A stretch of DNA of 15,143 nt from Spirochaetota bacterium (GCA_017998475.1 JAGODA010000038.1:1-15143); one strand, 5' to 3'. Counted from the first letter of the stretch, positions 7,783 to 15,143 are shown. Numbers and translations are program-made. Notes: generated from the sequence alone by a model not told the origin.

Positions 7783-7992
7783 ATGGCGGATTCGATTACA
7801 AAAGATATGACGTTTGGAGAGCTTATCAAAAAGCATCCAAAGGCCGGACCCATCCTCGCCGGATACGGTCTGCACTGCATAGGGTGTCATATAGCAACCG
7901 TTGAGACGCTCGAGCAGGGAGCCAGAGCCCATGGTCTCAATGACTCGGACATAAGCAGAATGCTGTCTGATCTTAACGCCGTGGCCGGGTAA
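7783..7992 (+). CDS. DUF1858-type small redox-disulfide protein
   Basis: The ATG at 7783 has AGGAGA at 7771-7776, six bases upstream. The 69-residue protein is cytoplasmic, with no leader. It fits the DUF1858 family (also called the hybrid-cluster-protein-associated redox disulfide domain): an N-terminal segment of the type TFGELIKKHPKAGPILAGYG, then HCIGCH with Cys32 and Cys35, then a helical end. In the family this CxxC pair is thought to be redox active or to hold a metal or cluster; a function for stand-alone copies is not established. It has its own promoter and a terminator shared with the tRNA unit, so it is a single-gene unit. There is no hybrid cluster protein gene nearby. Confidence 0.88.
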   Translation: MADSITKDMTFGELIKKHPKAGPILAGYGLHCIGCHIATVETLEQGARAHGLNDSDISRMLSDLNAVAG

Positions 7993-8010
7993 AGCGGGCC
8001 GGCAATAACG

Positions 8011-8041
8011 AAAAAGGCGGGGTTACTCACCCCGCCTTTTT
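8011..8041. terminator. Bidirectional terminator shared by DUF1858 gene and tRNA operon
   Basis: A GGCGGGGT stem (8016-8023 with 8029-8036, five-base loop) is flanked by five A (8011-8015) and five T (8037-8041). It therefore has a T-run on either strand and can end transcription from both the plus-strand DUF1858 gene and the minus-strand tRNA genes. Confidence 0.9.
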
Positions 8042-8051
8042 ATTTGCCGTG

Positions 8052-8133
8052 TGGTGAGGGAAGGATTCGAACCTTCGAAGGCTTCGCCGGCAGATTTACA
8101 GTCTGCTCCCTTTGGCCGCTCGGGAACCTCACC
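8052..8133 (-). tRNA. tRNA-Tyr (anticodon GTA)
   Basis: The acceptor stem is GGTGAGG/CCTCACC with discriminator A. The anticodon arm is GCAGA-CTGTAAA-TCTGC, reading GTA. A long variable arm, as expected of bacterial tRNA-Tyr, and a T arm with GGTTCGAATCC are present. The 3' CCA is not encoded. It follows tRNA-Thr by six bases on the same transcript. Confidence 0.95.
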
Positions 8134-8139
8134 TGTGTG

Positions 8140-8212
8140 AGCTGGCGAGAGGAATCGAACCCCCAACAAGCTGATTACAAATCAGCTGCTCTACCGATTG
8201 AGCTACGCCAGC
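8140..8212 (-). tRNA. tRNA-Thr (anticodon TGT)
   Basis: The acceptor stem is GCTGGCG/CGCCAGC with discriminator T. The D arm holds TAGCTCAATCGGTAGAGCA, the anticodon arm is GCTGA-TTTGTAA-TCAGC reading TGT, and the T arm has GGTTCGATTCC. CCA is not encoded. It is the first gene of the Thr-Tyr pair. Confidence 0.95.
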
Positions 8213-8229
8213 AAGCTCAATGAGCTACT

Positions 8230-8257
8230 CTTCTATTTCATGAACAATGAGTGTCAA
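8230..8257 (-). promoter_or_regulatory. Promoter of the tRNA-Thr/tRNA-Tyr unit
   Basis: On the minus strand a perfect TTGACA (8257-8252) is followed after 16 bases by TAGAAG (8235-8230). Transcription would begin some 10 bases before the mature tRNA-Thr 5' end at 8212. Confidence 0.65.
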
Positions 8258-8339
8258 TACTTTTTTGCGGCCTTAATCGGAAAAAACCCCCGACCATGTG
8301 CCTGAAGGCCCCTGGTCAATGTACAGGGTCATTATATTA

Positions 8340-8369
8340 TTGACAGCGTGGCGCCGTAAATGCTTTAAT
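8340..8369 (+). promoter_or_regulatory. Candidate promoter of the export operon
   Basis: A perfect TTGACA (8340-8345) and TTTAAT (8364-8369) are 18 bases apart. The leader to the ATG at 8502 would be about 125 bases. The rest of 8213-8501 shows no convincing gene; an imperfect inverted repeat lies just upstream at 8292-8316. Confidence 0.5.
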
Positions 8370-8501
8370 GCCTCCTGGTTGTCCGGTCGAGGGTGTTGTC
8401 CCGATTCTGATAAGACCGAGATATCCCTTCTCCATGGTAATTCATATACTCGTTGGTCACGTTTGCCCCCCGCGGCGGGCGATCCTTATGCAGAGGCCTG
8501 A

Positions 8502-9842
8502 ATGAACGTGCGATTGCTATCGTTTGCCGGAGTCGTTTTGCTGCTGTATGCCGGTCCGCTACATTCCGAGTCCCGAAAGCTCACTCGGGACGACTGTGTC
8601 GCCATCGCCCTTGAAAACCACCCGACGGTGATGGTGCTCGCCCAGGAACAGAAAAAAGCCGCGGCGAACTACCGTCTTTCGAAGGCGCCTGACCGGATCC
8701 AGGTAAACGGCGAGGTAAAAACAGCCGAGTATCTGAAGCCTGAATCCTCATCATCGGGTTTCAACGTTCCCGGCAGGGACACCACGATCGGTATATTCGC
8801 CGGTGCCTCGGCGGTGTATAACCTGATCGATCCGAACGTTTCGAGGAAACAGCAGGCCGCGAAGCTCGCCATCGACATGGCGAGGATGAACGAAATCAAG
8901 GAGCGTTCAGCAATCGTGCTTAACGCCAAGGCCGCCTATTACGCTTATAACATGGCGGTGGAGAACGCGAAATTGAGGGAGAAGCTAAGGGACAAGTACA
9001 GGCTCAAGCTCGATACCACCACCATCCTTTTCAGAAACGGACAACGTCCGATCCTTGATGTCACTAAGGCCGACGTCGATCTCGCTTCCGCCACGCTCGA
9101 ATACGAGAAGGCGAAGAATCAGGAGAGCCTTGCGAGGACCGAGCTTCTGGCCGCCCTTGGCGTTATGGACGAGGAGATCGAAGTGGCGCCGTTCGCGGCT
9201 GAAGAGCTTCCCTCGCTGCGCTTCGGCTTTGGCGAGCTGTACAAACTGGCGGAGGGACACCATCCCGAGCTGCGCATCGCGAGGCTCAATCGTGAGGTCC
9301 AGCGTATAAATATTGAGGTAGAACGTTCGGCGGGGAGCCTCAGGGTAGACCTCATGGCATCACTCGGTTTCGAGAACAAGAACCTCGCCGGCCTGGGGGA
9401 AATGCAGGAAAACGTCAAAGGATCAAACTGGGAGCCGACTTTTCACGCAGGCATTCAGGCAAGGGTCCCGATCTATACCGGAGGCGCGATAACCGCCCGG
9501 GTTAATGCCGCCGAGGCCGAGTACAACAAATCCATCTATGGAGAGAAGCAGATCCTTCTCGGGGTTAAGGCCCTTCTGCGAAATTATGTCCAGGGGATGG
9601 AGGAAATCAAGAAGCAGATAGAGCTTTCGCGGCTCATGAAGATCAACGCCGAAAAACATCTCACTCTCGCACAGAAGAGCTATGACGCCGGTGTGGGTTC
9701 GCAGCTTTCGCTCCAGGATGCCGAGGCCGCGGTTCTTGACGCGGAGCTTTTCTCCGTAAGGGCGCGGTACGAATATCTGACAATTCTTGCCAGGCTGTCG
9801 AAGACCGTCGGTATCGAGGAGGACTACCTATGCCAAAAATAG
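8502..9842 (+). CDS. TolC-family outer-membrane efflux protein
   Basis: The 446-residue protein begins with an N-terminal signal sequence (charged start, hydrophobic 4-18, likely cleavage near 22 after LHS). The family's duplicated architecture is visible: two long helical hairpins, each opened by an ALENHP- or EGHHP-type turn (37-41 and 251-255), each with strand segments (AGASAVYNL near 99-109; IQARVPIYTGGA near 318-329), and each with a turn of the type NGQRPILDVTKAD (179-191) or AGVGSQLSLQDAEA (396-409). It should form the trimeric channel through the outer membrane. A GAGG at 8493-8496, five bases before the ATG, supports the start. It is the first gene of a four-gene operon, and its last 13 bases overlap the membrane fusion gene. 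The exported substrate is unknown. Confidence 0.92.
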   Translation: MNVRLLSFAGVVLLLYAGPLHSESRKLTRDDCVAIALENHPTVMVLAQEQKKAAANYRLSKAPDRIQVNGEVKTAEYLKPESSSSGFNVPGRDTTIGIFAGASAVYNLIDPNVSRKQQAAKLAIDMARMNEIKERSAIVLNAKAAYYAYNMAVENAKLREKLRDKYRLKLDTTTILFRNGQRPILDVTKADVDLASATLEYEKAKNQESLARTELLAALGVMDEEIEVAPFAAEELPSLRFGFGELYKLAEGHHPELRIARLNREVQRINIEVERSAGSLRVDLMASLGFENKNLAGLGEMQENVKGSNWEPTFHAGIQARVPIYTGGAITARVNAAEAEYNKSIYGEKQILLGVKALLRNYVQGMEEIKKQIELSRLMKINAEKHLTLAQKSYDAGVGSQLSLQDAEAAVLDAELFSVRARYEYLTILARLSKTVGIEEDYLCQK

Positions 9843-10948
9843 ACTATTCCCGCTTCATACCCCGGAAAAAAACGGCTATCGCCGCGGCCGCGGCGATAGC
9901 GGTCATACTCCTCTATCTCCTGGTCCGCGGCTGTTCCGGCTCATCCGATGTCGTCTATCGTTACGAGAAGGTGACGAAGGGGGATGTGGTCAAGACGGTT
10001 TCGGTAACCGGCACCCTCGACGTGCTGAACTCGTACCGTGTAATCAGTAAAATAAACGGAGTGGTCAACCGGGTGGTAGTCGATTTCAATCAGGCCGTTG
10101 TGAAAGGGCAGCTCCTGGCGACGGTCGATTCAACCGAAATCGATCAGGAGATGTCGCGCGTTCTCGCGCAGCTCGAACGCGCCAGGCTCGATCTGGCCGG
10201 CGCGAAGGCGGATATCGAGACCAAAAAGGACCTCTACAAGGAAAATCTTATATCGAGGAAGGACCTGGAACAGGCAGAGCTCAATTACAAGAAGATCGCG
10301 GCACAGTATCGTCAGTTTCAGGTGGAGTATGAAATCGCTCTGAGGAATAAAAGCTATACCCGCATCGTATCGCCGGCTACGGGGACGATCATCTCGATGG
10401 ATATCAAGCCGATGGACGTGGTTTCCGTGAACAAGCCCCTATTCGTCATCGTCGAGGACCTGCGCAAGATGTACCTGACAATAAACGTTGACGAATCTGA
10501 CATCGGGAAAATCGTCAGAGGGCAGCGCGTCACGTTCACCGTCAGCGCCTTTCCGGGGAGCGTATTCGACGGGAAAATAGACCAGGTGCGCCTCAATCCG
10601 ATAACGCAGCAGGGCATCGTGGTCTATCAGGCTATCGTTATATGCGATAACTCTGAAATGAAGCTGAAGCCCGGAATGACCGCTACGGCCACGGTAGTGG
10701 TCGGAAAGAGAGACGGCGTAATGCGGGTGCACAACGAGGCGTTCATCGTCTCCCCCGTCGAGGTGAAGGGCGATTTCAACCGGCAGTACGTCTGGCGGAA
10801 GAAGGGCGGCGTGGGAGACGACATCCCTGTTAAAAAAGTGGGTGTGAAAACAGGCCTCGTTGGCGACGTTTTCACCGAGGTCTCATCCGATAAGCTGAAG
10901 CTGGGCGATGAGATACTCGTGCGCATCGAGAAGAAATTCAAGCTGTAA
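9830..10948 (+). CDS. MacA/HlyD-type periplasmic membrane fusion protein
   Basis: The ATG at 9830 lies inside the end of the TolC-like gene and has a strong GAGGAGGA at 9816-9823. The 372-residue protein has a positively charged start, a membrane anchor at about 15-33, and then the fusion-protein order: barrel-sandwich half (~60-100, SKINGVVNRVVVDFNQAVVKG), coiled-coil hairpin (~102-172), second lipoyl half (TRIVSPATGTIISM, 177-190), beta-barrel (~212-292) and a membrane-proximal domain. It bridges the inner-membrane ABC transporter to the TolC-like channel. Cys35 follows the hydrophobic stretch (VRGC). The Arg at -2 is unusual for a lipobox, but lipid modification cannot be excluded. The exact MacA-type substrate cannot be read. 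Confidence 0.93.
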   Translation: MPKIDYSRFIPRKKTAIAAAAAIAVILLYLLVRGCSGSSDVVYRYEKVTKGDVVKTVSVTGTLDVLNSYRVISKINGVVNRVVVDFNQAVVKGQLLATVDSTEIDQEMSRVLAQLERARLDLAGAKADIETKKDLYKENLISRKDLEQAELNYKKIAAQYRQFQVEYEIALRNKSYTRIVSPATGTIISMDIKPMDVVSVNKPLFVIVEDLRKMYLTINVDESDIGKIVRGQRVTFTVSAFPGSVFDGKIDQVRLNPITQQGIVVYQAIVICDNSEMKLKPGMTATATVVVGKRDGVMRVHNEAFIVSPVEVKGDFNRQYVWRKKGGVGDDIPVKKVGVKTGLVGDVFTEVSSDKLKLGDEILVRIEKKFKL

Positions 10949-10964
10949 CTATCGCCAGATAACG

Positions 10965-11690
10965 ATGAAAAATGTAATCGAGGTCAGGAAGCTCGTTAAA
11001 ACCTATTACCTGAGTGACGAGGTGAGCGTCCAGGCGATCCGCGGCATAAGTCTCTCCGTGCAGAAGGGCGAATTCCTGGCGATTATGGGAGCGTCGGGTT
11101 CCGGAAAATCGACATTCATGAACATCCTCGGGTTTCTGGACTCGCTCACTTCCGGGAGCTATCTTCTCGACGGGGTAGAGCAGGCCACACTGGATGATGA
11201 CCGCAAGGCCGAAATACGAAATACCAAGATAGGATTCGTCTTCCAGGGGTTCAACCTTCTTTCCAGAACATCGGCGCTCGAGAACGTCGAACTGCCCATG
11301 ATATATCGCGGTGGCGCACGTCCCCAGGAAGTGCGGGAGAAGGCGCGAGAACTGCTGGCGATGGTGGGTCTCTCAGGCCGCGAAGACCATCACCCAAACA
11401 GGCTTTCGGGGGGGGAGCAACAGCGTGTCGCGATCGCGCGTTCCCTGATAAACGATCCGGCGATTATCCTGGCGGACGAGCCGACAGGGAACCTGGACAC
11501 GCGTAACACGGCGGAAATAATGGGAATATTCACCCGGCTCAACAGGGACCTCGGCATAACGGTCATCCTTGTCACGCACGAGCCGGAGGTCGCCGATTAT
11601 ACCCGACGTAAAATCGTTTTCAGAGACGGGCTTATACTACAGGACGTTAAGCTCGGAAAATCGTCGCGCCGTGGCGGGAAAAAAGAATGA
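10965..11690 (+). CDS. ABC transporter ATPase, MacB/LolD type
   Basis: The 241-residue protein has all ATPase motifs: Walker A GASGSGKST (42-50), Q-loop Gln94 in FQGFNLL, signature LSGGEQQ (147-153), Walker B IILADEP (167-173) and the switch His205. FQGFNLLSRTSALENVELP is typical of the MacB/LolD/FtsE group. I chose the ATG at 10965 because the protein then begins like its family (xxIEVRKLVKTYY); the longer frame from 10908 would overlap the preceding gene by 41 bases. No clear Shine-Dalgarno precedes it, so translation may be coupled to the upstream gene 16 bases away. The stop overlaps the permease start by four bases (ATGA). It powers the export complex from the cytoplasm. Confidence 0.95.
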   Translation: MKNVIEVRKLVKTYYLSDEVSVQAIRGISLSVQKGEFLAIMGASGSGKSTFMNILGFLDSLTSGSYLLDGVEQATLDDDRKAEIRNTKIGFVFQGFNLLSRTSALENVELPMIYRGGARPQEVREKARELLAMVGLSGREDHHPNRLSGGEQQRVAIARSLINDPAIILADEPTGNLDTRNTAEIMGIFTRLNRDLGITVILVTHEPEVADYTRRKIVFRDGLILQDVKLGKSSRRGGKKE

Positions 11691-12865
11691 ATATCCGCAA
11701 CCTCTTTATCACCGCCTTCCGTTCGCTGAGCAAGAACAAGATGCGCTCCGCGCTGACCAGCCTTGGAATAATCATCGGCGTGGCGTCGGTTATCATGATG
11801 GTGGGGATCGGCAACAGTGCGCGCGTGGCGGTGCGGGACAAGGTCTACACTTACGGCGCGAACGCGATGTCCATCAATTCCGAACGTCCTTTTAACGAAA
11901 AGGACCTGGAGCGTCTGCGAAGAACCACATCATATATCAGATACATCACTCCCATGATCGGACGGAGGGTGGTTAACGTCAAATTCGAGAACCGCTTTCT
12001 CGAGAGCAGGATACGGGGGGTCAACAACGATTTTTTCCGTATTCAGGAGTGGCCCGTCACCTACGGCAGGTATTTTACCGAGCTCGAAATACTTTCATAC
12101 GAGAAGGTCGTCATTCTGGGCGACAGCGCCAGGCTGACGCTTTTCGGCAACGCGAATCCGGTCGGCCGCGTCATCCTGGTCAACAACGTGCCGTTCCAGG
12201 TAATCGGTTCGCTCTCCGAGCTCGGGCAGGCGTTTTCGGGACGCGATCAGGACAACGTCATTATCATACCCTATACGACGGCGGGGCTCAAGATCGAGGG
12301 GAGGCGGGATTTCAACGAGATCTACGCCTCCACCTATTCGGAAGACCTCGTGGAAAAGACGGCAGGCGAAATCCGACGCTCGCTGAGGATAGAGCGCTCG
12401 ATCCCGCCGGGACAGCCGGACGATTTTACGGTCAAAACCAGCCGGGAAAAGCTCGAGATGGCGGAATACATCTCTAAAACCCTGGCCATACTGCTCGCGG
12501 GAATCGCGTCCATCTCCCTCATCGTCGGCGGCATCGGCATCATGAACATCATGCTTGTGTCGGTGAGCGAGCGCACGCGCGAAATCGGGATCAGGATGGC
12601 TATCGGCGCGCGAAAGAGGGACATTCTCCTGCAATTTCTCATCGAGGCGGTCACCCTGAGCGCGGCCGGGGGTATCGTCGGTATCACACTCGGGCTAGTC
12701 ATATACCTCATCATCACCATCGCCGTCGGATGGCCCTTCCTGTTCTCGGTTTTTTCGATCGCGATTTCCTTCATTTTTTCAGGCGCTGTCGGGGTTTTCT
12801 TCGGGTATTACCCCGCGCGGAAGGCTTCCGGTCTCAAACCGATCGACGCCCTGCGGTACGAATAA
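11687..12865 (+). CDS. MacB/FtsX-type ABC transporter permease
   Basis: The 392 residues show the MacB topology: membrane helix 1 at ~23-42 after the typical NKMRSALTSLGIIIGVASV, a large periplasmic domain (~45-260, MacB_PCD type), then three helices (~264-290, ~318-347, ~350-373) with SVSERTREIGIRMAIGAR (292-309), the FtsX-domain signature. It ends in PIDALRYE, a common end for the family. In E. coli MacB the ATPase and permease are one chain; here they are two genes overlapping by ATGA, as in many YknYZ/LolCDE-like systems. These transporters act by mechanotransmission, pushing periplasmic cargo through the TolC channel. No clear Shine-Dalgarno is present, consistent with coupling to the ATPase gene. 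Confidence 0.95.
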   Translation: MNIRNLFITAFRSLSKNKMRSALTSLGIIIGVASVIMMVGIGNSARVAVRDKVYTYGANAMSINSERPFNEKDLERLRRTTSYIRYITPMIGRRVVNVKFENRFLESRIRGVNNDFFRIQEWPVTYGRYFTELEILSYEKVVILGDSARLTLFGNANPVGRVILVNNVPFQVIGSLSELGQAFSGRDQDNVIIIPYTTAGLKIEGRRDFNEIYASTYSEDLVEKTAGEIRRSLRIERSIPPGQPDDFTVKTSREKLEMAEYISKTLAILLAGIASISLIVGGIGIMNIMLVSVSERTREIGIRMAIGARKRDILLQFLIEAVTLSAAGGIVGITLGLVIYLIITIAVGWPFLFSVFSIAISFIFSGAVGVFFGYYPARKASGLKPIDALRYE

Positions 12866-13060
12866 TCCCGGCTCCACCCGCTCCCGTTCCGAGAAATTAA
12901 TTTTTTCCCTGTTAAGACATAATCTCTCCCTAACCGATAAATAGACCATAGATGCGCAGCCCGGCGGATCCGGCGGCCGAGTGGAGACATAAAACAGAAA
13001 ACGGCGCGCACGCCCCGTTTCCGGCGGGGTGACGGATCGGCAAGACCAAGGAGAAAAGCG
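12866..13060 (+). other. Intergenic region between the export operon and the recombinase gene
   Basis: These 195 bases contain no supportable ORF. A possible -10 CATAAT lies at 12918-12923 with only a poor -35 (TTAATT, 12897-12902, 15 bases away). A direct repeat CCGGCGG occurs twice, two bases apart, near 12960-12975. No clear terminator for the export operon is visible. Confidence 0.4.
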
Positions 13061-13954
13061 TTGAAAGAGATCCAGGCCATAAAAAAATTCAAGAGGTTCC
13101 TGCAGACCGAACGGGGGCTTTCACCGAACTCCATCTACTCCTATACATACGATCTGAAGAAATTCAGCGATTTCCTGTCACGCAGCAACAAGGACATTTT
13201 CAGCGCCACTCATGATGACGTTCAACAATTCCTGAAATTCGAGAAAAACAAGAAGCACAACTCTTCGCGGACCCTCGCGCGATCGCTTGCCGCCATCAGG
13301 CAGTTCTATAATTTCATTTCGCTCAACGTTGAACGCATAGAGAACCCGGCCAGCCGCATCGGCACGCCGCAGGTCGAGAAGACCCTTCCCGATTTTCTGA
13401 CCGTGCGCGAGATAGAGATTCTCTTCCGCTCGATCTCCGAAAGCGATCCGTTCGAGCTGCGCGACAAGGCGATCTTCGAGCTACTGTATTCGTGCGGACT
13501 GCGGATCACCGAGGCGGTGGAGCTGCGGGTGAGCGACCTCGACTTCGAAAATCGTTATATAACGATCACAGGAAAAGGCGGCAAGGAACGGATGGTCCCC
13601 GTGAGTGACGAGGCCGTCAGGCTGATCCGGAAGTACCTCAAGCACTCGCGGGGAGAGATTCTCGGAGACAGGTTGAGCGATTTCGCCTTTATCAGTAAAA
13701 AAGGCTCAAAGCTCAACAGAAAATCGGTCTGGCGGTTGTTGAAAGGGTATGTCGACCGTACGCAGATCAAAAAGAACATCACCCCCCACACCCTGCGCCA
13801 CTCATTCGCCACACACCTGCTGGAGAATGGCGCCGACCTTCGCTCGGTGCAGGAGCTGCTGGGGCATATGGATATTTCGACGACGCAGGTGTACACCCAC
13901 CTCGCCAGGAAGGAGCTGCAGAAAATCCATCGTCGTTTCCATCCGAAGGGATAA
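13061..13954 (+). CDS. xerD: Xer-type tyrosine recombinase (XerC/XerD, closer to XerD)
   Basis: The start is TTG at 13061, with AAGGAG at 13048-13053 seven bases upstream; the 297-residue product is the standard Xer length. The N-terminal core-binding SAM-like domain spans ~1-95. The catalytic domain holds the full set: Arg148 (SCGLRITE), Lys172 (GKGGKER), His243 and Arg246 (HTLRHSFATH), His269 (LLGHMDISTTQ) and nucleophile Tyr278. Xer enzymes resolve chromosome dimers at dif with FtsK. ELRDKAIFELLY and ENGADLRSVQ look more like XerD, but parts read like XerC, and a single-Xer system is possible. No mobile element, tRNA-integration scar or repeat lies beside it, so an integrase role is unlikely. 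The SpoIID-domain gene begins four bases after its stop. Confidence 0.93.
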   Translation: MKEIQAIKKFKRFLQTERGLSPNSIYSYTYDLKKFSDFLSRSNKDIFSATHDDVQQFLKFEKNKKHNSSRTLARSLAAIRQFYNFISLNVERIENPASRIGTPQVEKTLPDFLTVREIEILFRSISESDPFELRDKAIFELLYSCGLRITEAVELRVSDLDFENRYITITGKGGKERMVPVSDEAVRLIRKYLKHSRGEILGDRLSDFAFISKKGSKLNRKSVWRLLKGYVDRTQIKKNITPHTLRHSFATHLLENGADLRSVQELLGHMDISTTQVYTHLARKELQKIHRRFHPKG

Positions 13955-13958
13955 ACAC

Positions 13959-15143
13959 TTGCCGTGTAATTTGATCAGAGGACGCCGTCCACGACTGAAC
14001 GGCCGCGCGGCCGCGTCCGCCGCGCTTCTTGTTGCCGTACTCGGGTTTATTGCCGGTTGCGCGCCGTCGCGCGAGTTCCTGCTGAAACGAAGCACGGAGC
14101 TTGGCGAGGACAAGAATTATGTCCGCGTCCTCCTGCTTGAAACCACGGAGAGGGTTTCACTCTCCTCGTCGTCGAGAATCAAAATCAGCGCCCTCGCGGA
14201 TAGAAAGGTTCATCATGATGGGAAGGGAGGCAAGATTTATTTCTACCCGGAGAAGGTAAGACAGCCCGTTATCGTCGAATCGTGGAATTCCCCTCTTTTC
14301 GTAAACGGAGTTCCGTACAGGGGGGCGATCGAGCTCCATTCGAGGATGGGCAGGCTCCTCGTCGTCAATGTGGTGACGATGGACGAGTACCTCTCCGGTG
14401 TTGTCCCGTGCGAGATCTCGAGCGGATGGAACGTTGAGGCCCTGCGGGCCCAGGCGGTGGCGGCGCGCAGTTACGCCTATTACCATATTATGAACGGGAC
14501 GGACCCGCTGTACGATCTCAACGCTACCAATCGTTCACAGGTATACCGCGGCGCCGGCGTGGAAACCGAGCGTACCAACAGGGCGGTCAGGGACACCAGC
14601 GGACAGGTGGTCGCCCATAACAACAGGCCCATTCTTGCATTCTTCCATTCCACCTGCGGAGGGGGGACCGTCGACAACGACAAGGTATGGTCCGGTCAGG
14701 CGCTTGAGTATCTTCGTGGGGTCCGTTGCGAATACTGTTCGGCTTCTCCTCATTATTCGTGGGAGGATAAGCTCACGCTGTATGAAATACGGCACCACCT
14801 CGGGAAGAAGTACGTTGGGGTCGGGCCGATAACCGGCATCTCGTTTAAAAAGGACGGCGGGCGCGTCAACCACGTTACGATCGAACATAAAAACGGCATC
14901 GTACGGCTTTCCGGGAACGATTTTCGTCTGTTCTTTCCCGAGAAGAAAATTAAGAGCCTCTCTTTCGACGCGATCAAGACGCAGGACGGCCTGCTTCTTA
15001 AAGGCAGGGGCTGGGGGCACGGTGTGGGGCTGTGCCAGTGGGGCGCGAACGGCATGGCCGAGCGCAAGGCGTCGTACGACCAGATACTCAGACATTACTA
15101 TCGCGGCACCAGACTGATGGTGATCACCGGTAAACCGCGCGGT
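13959..15143 (+). CDS. SpoIID/LytB-domain lipoprotein, peptidoglycan lytic type (3' end outside window)
   Basis: The frame is open from a TTG at 13959 to the window edge (395 codons, no stop). AAGGG at 13946-13950, inside the end of the recombinase gene, is eight bases upstream. A second TTG at 13971 is an alternative start. Residues ~17-34 form a hydrophobic leader ending in a lipobox (GFIAGC, Cys34), so an envelope lipoprotein is expected. The SpoIID domain follows: EYLSGVVPCEI (143-153, with the conserved glutamate at 152), EALRAQAVAARSYA, FHSTCGGGT and GRGWGHGVGLCQWGA (349-363). His230, Cys233, Cys257, Cys260 and His265 cluster in the region that binds zinc in clostridial SpoIID. SpoIID is a lytic transglycosylase acting on peptide-free glycan in spore formers; in non-sporulating bacteria homologues are linked to wall remodelling or division. 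Tight spacing suggests one operon with the recombinase. Confidence 0.9.
   Translation, partial: MPCNLIRGRRPRLNGRAAASAALLVAVLGFIAGCAPSREFLLKRSTELGEDKNYVRVLLLETTERVSLSSSSRIKISALADRKVHHDGKGGKIYFYPEKVRQPVIVESWNSPLFVNGVPYRGAIELHSRMGRLLVVNVVTMDEYLSGVVPCEISSGWNVEALRAQAVAARSYAYYHIMNGTDPLYDLNATNRSQVYRGAGVETERTNRAVRDTSGQVVAHNNRPILAFFHSTCGGGTVDNDKVWSGQALEYLRGVRCEYCSASPHYSWEDKLTLYEIRHHLGKKYVGVGPITGISFKKDGGRVNHVTIEHKNGIVRLSGNDFRLFFPEKKIKSLSFDAIKTQDGLLLKGRGWGHGVGLCQWGANGMAERKASYDQILRHYYRGTRLMVITGKPRG

Noticed and set aside
8052..8212. tRNA genes as an integration site for a mobile element
   Set aside because: No integrase adjoins them, no repeated tRNA 3' end is seen, and the flanking genes are ordinary; the recombinase at 13061 is a full Xer-type enzyme 5 kb away.
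8298..8501. A 67-codon frame just before the TolC-like gene
   Set aside because: It has no ribosome-binding site, spans the candidate promoter and reads like random sequence.
13005..13035. CCCCG/CGGGG hairpin upstream of the recombinase gene as a terminator
   Set aside because: The stem is short and imperfect and lacks a T-run.
1..15143. CRISPR arrays, insertion sequences, prophage or toxin-antitoxin genes
   Set aside because: I saw no regularly spaced repeats, no transposase or phage motifs, and no paired small genes of that type.

Overview
The window is a moderately GC-rich bacterial chromosome segment with no phage, IS or CRISPR signs. It most likely comes from a spirochaete. The main reason is the order at the left end: a long helical charged protein, a ~300-residue unknown, and a pyruvate phosphate dikinase (PPDK) homologue. 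As I recall it, this matches TP0748 (cfpA, cytoplasmic filament protein), TP0747 (unknown) and TP0746 (PPDK) of Treponema pallidum. That parallel is from memory and was not searched. The TolC outer-membrane factor shows a diderm envelope, which fits.

Layout. (1) 2-1390: the 3' part of a probable cfpA, closed by a hairpin terminator. (2) 1580-5325: a TTGACA-type promoter, an unrecognised two-part protein (1704-2618), a PPDK-like protein (2678-5269) and a strong terminator. (3) 5343-6269, minus strand: a ferredoxin-nitroreductase fusion, divergent from (4) a thiolase at 6465-7661 with its own terminator. (5) 7783-7992: a 69-residue DUF1858 redox-type protein with its own promoter. (6) 8052-8212, minus strand: a tRNA-Thr(TGT)/tRNA-Tyr(GTA) pair with its own promoter, sharing a bidirectional terminator with the DUF1858 gene. 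(7) 8502-12865: a four-gene tripartite export operon (TolC-like outer-membrane factor, MacA-like membrane fusion protein, ABC ATPase, MacB-like permease). (8) 13061 to the right edge: a Xer tyrosine recombinase and a SpoIID/LytB-domain lipoprotein cut by the window end. Both use TTG starts.

How the genes work together. The export operon is coherent: tight spacing, overlapping ends and all parts for ATP-driven export across two membranes. The most unusual item is the PPDK-like protein. Its phosphohistidine domain and its PEP/pyruvate barrel keep the expected catalytic residues. In the N-terminal ATP-grasp half, almost every ATP-site residue I can align is replaced. I infer that it may not work as an ATP-dependent dikinase but as a PEP-linked phosphotransfer or sensing protein. 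Its company with a cytoskeletal filament gene and an unknown partner makes this the best candidate for an undescribed system here.
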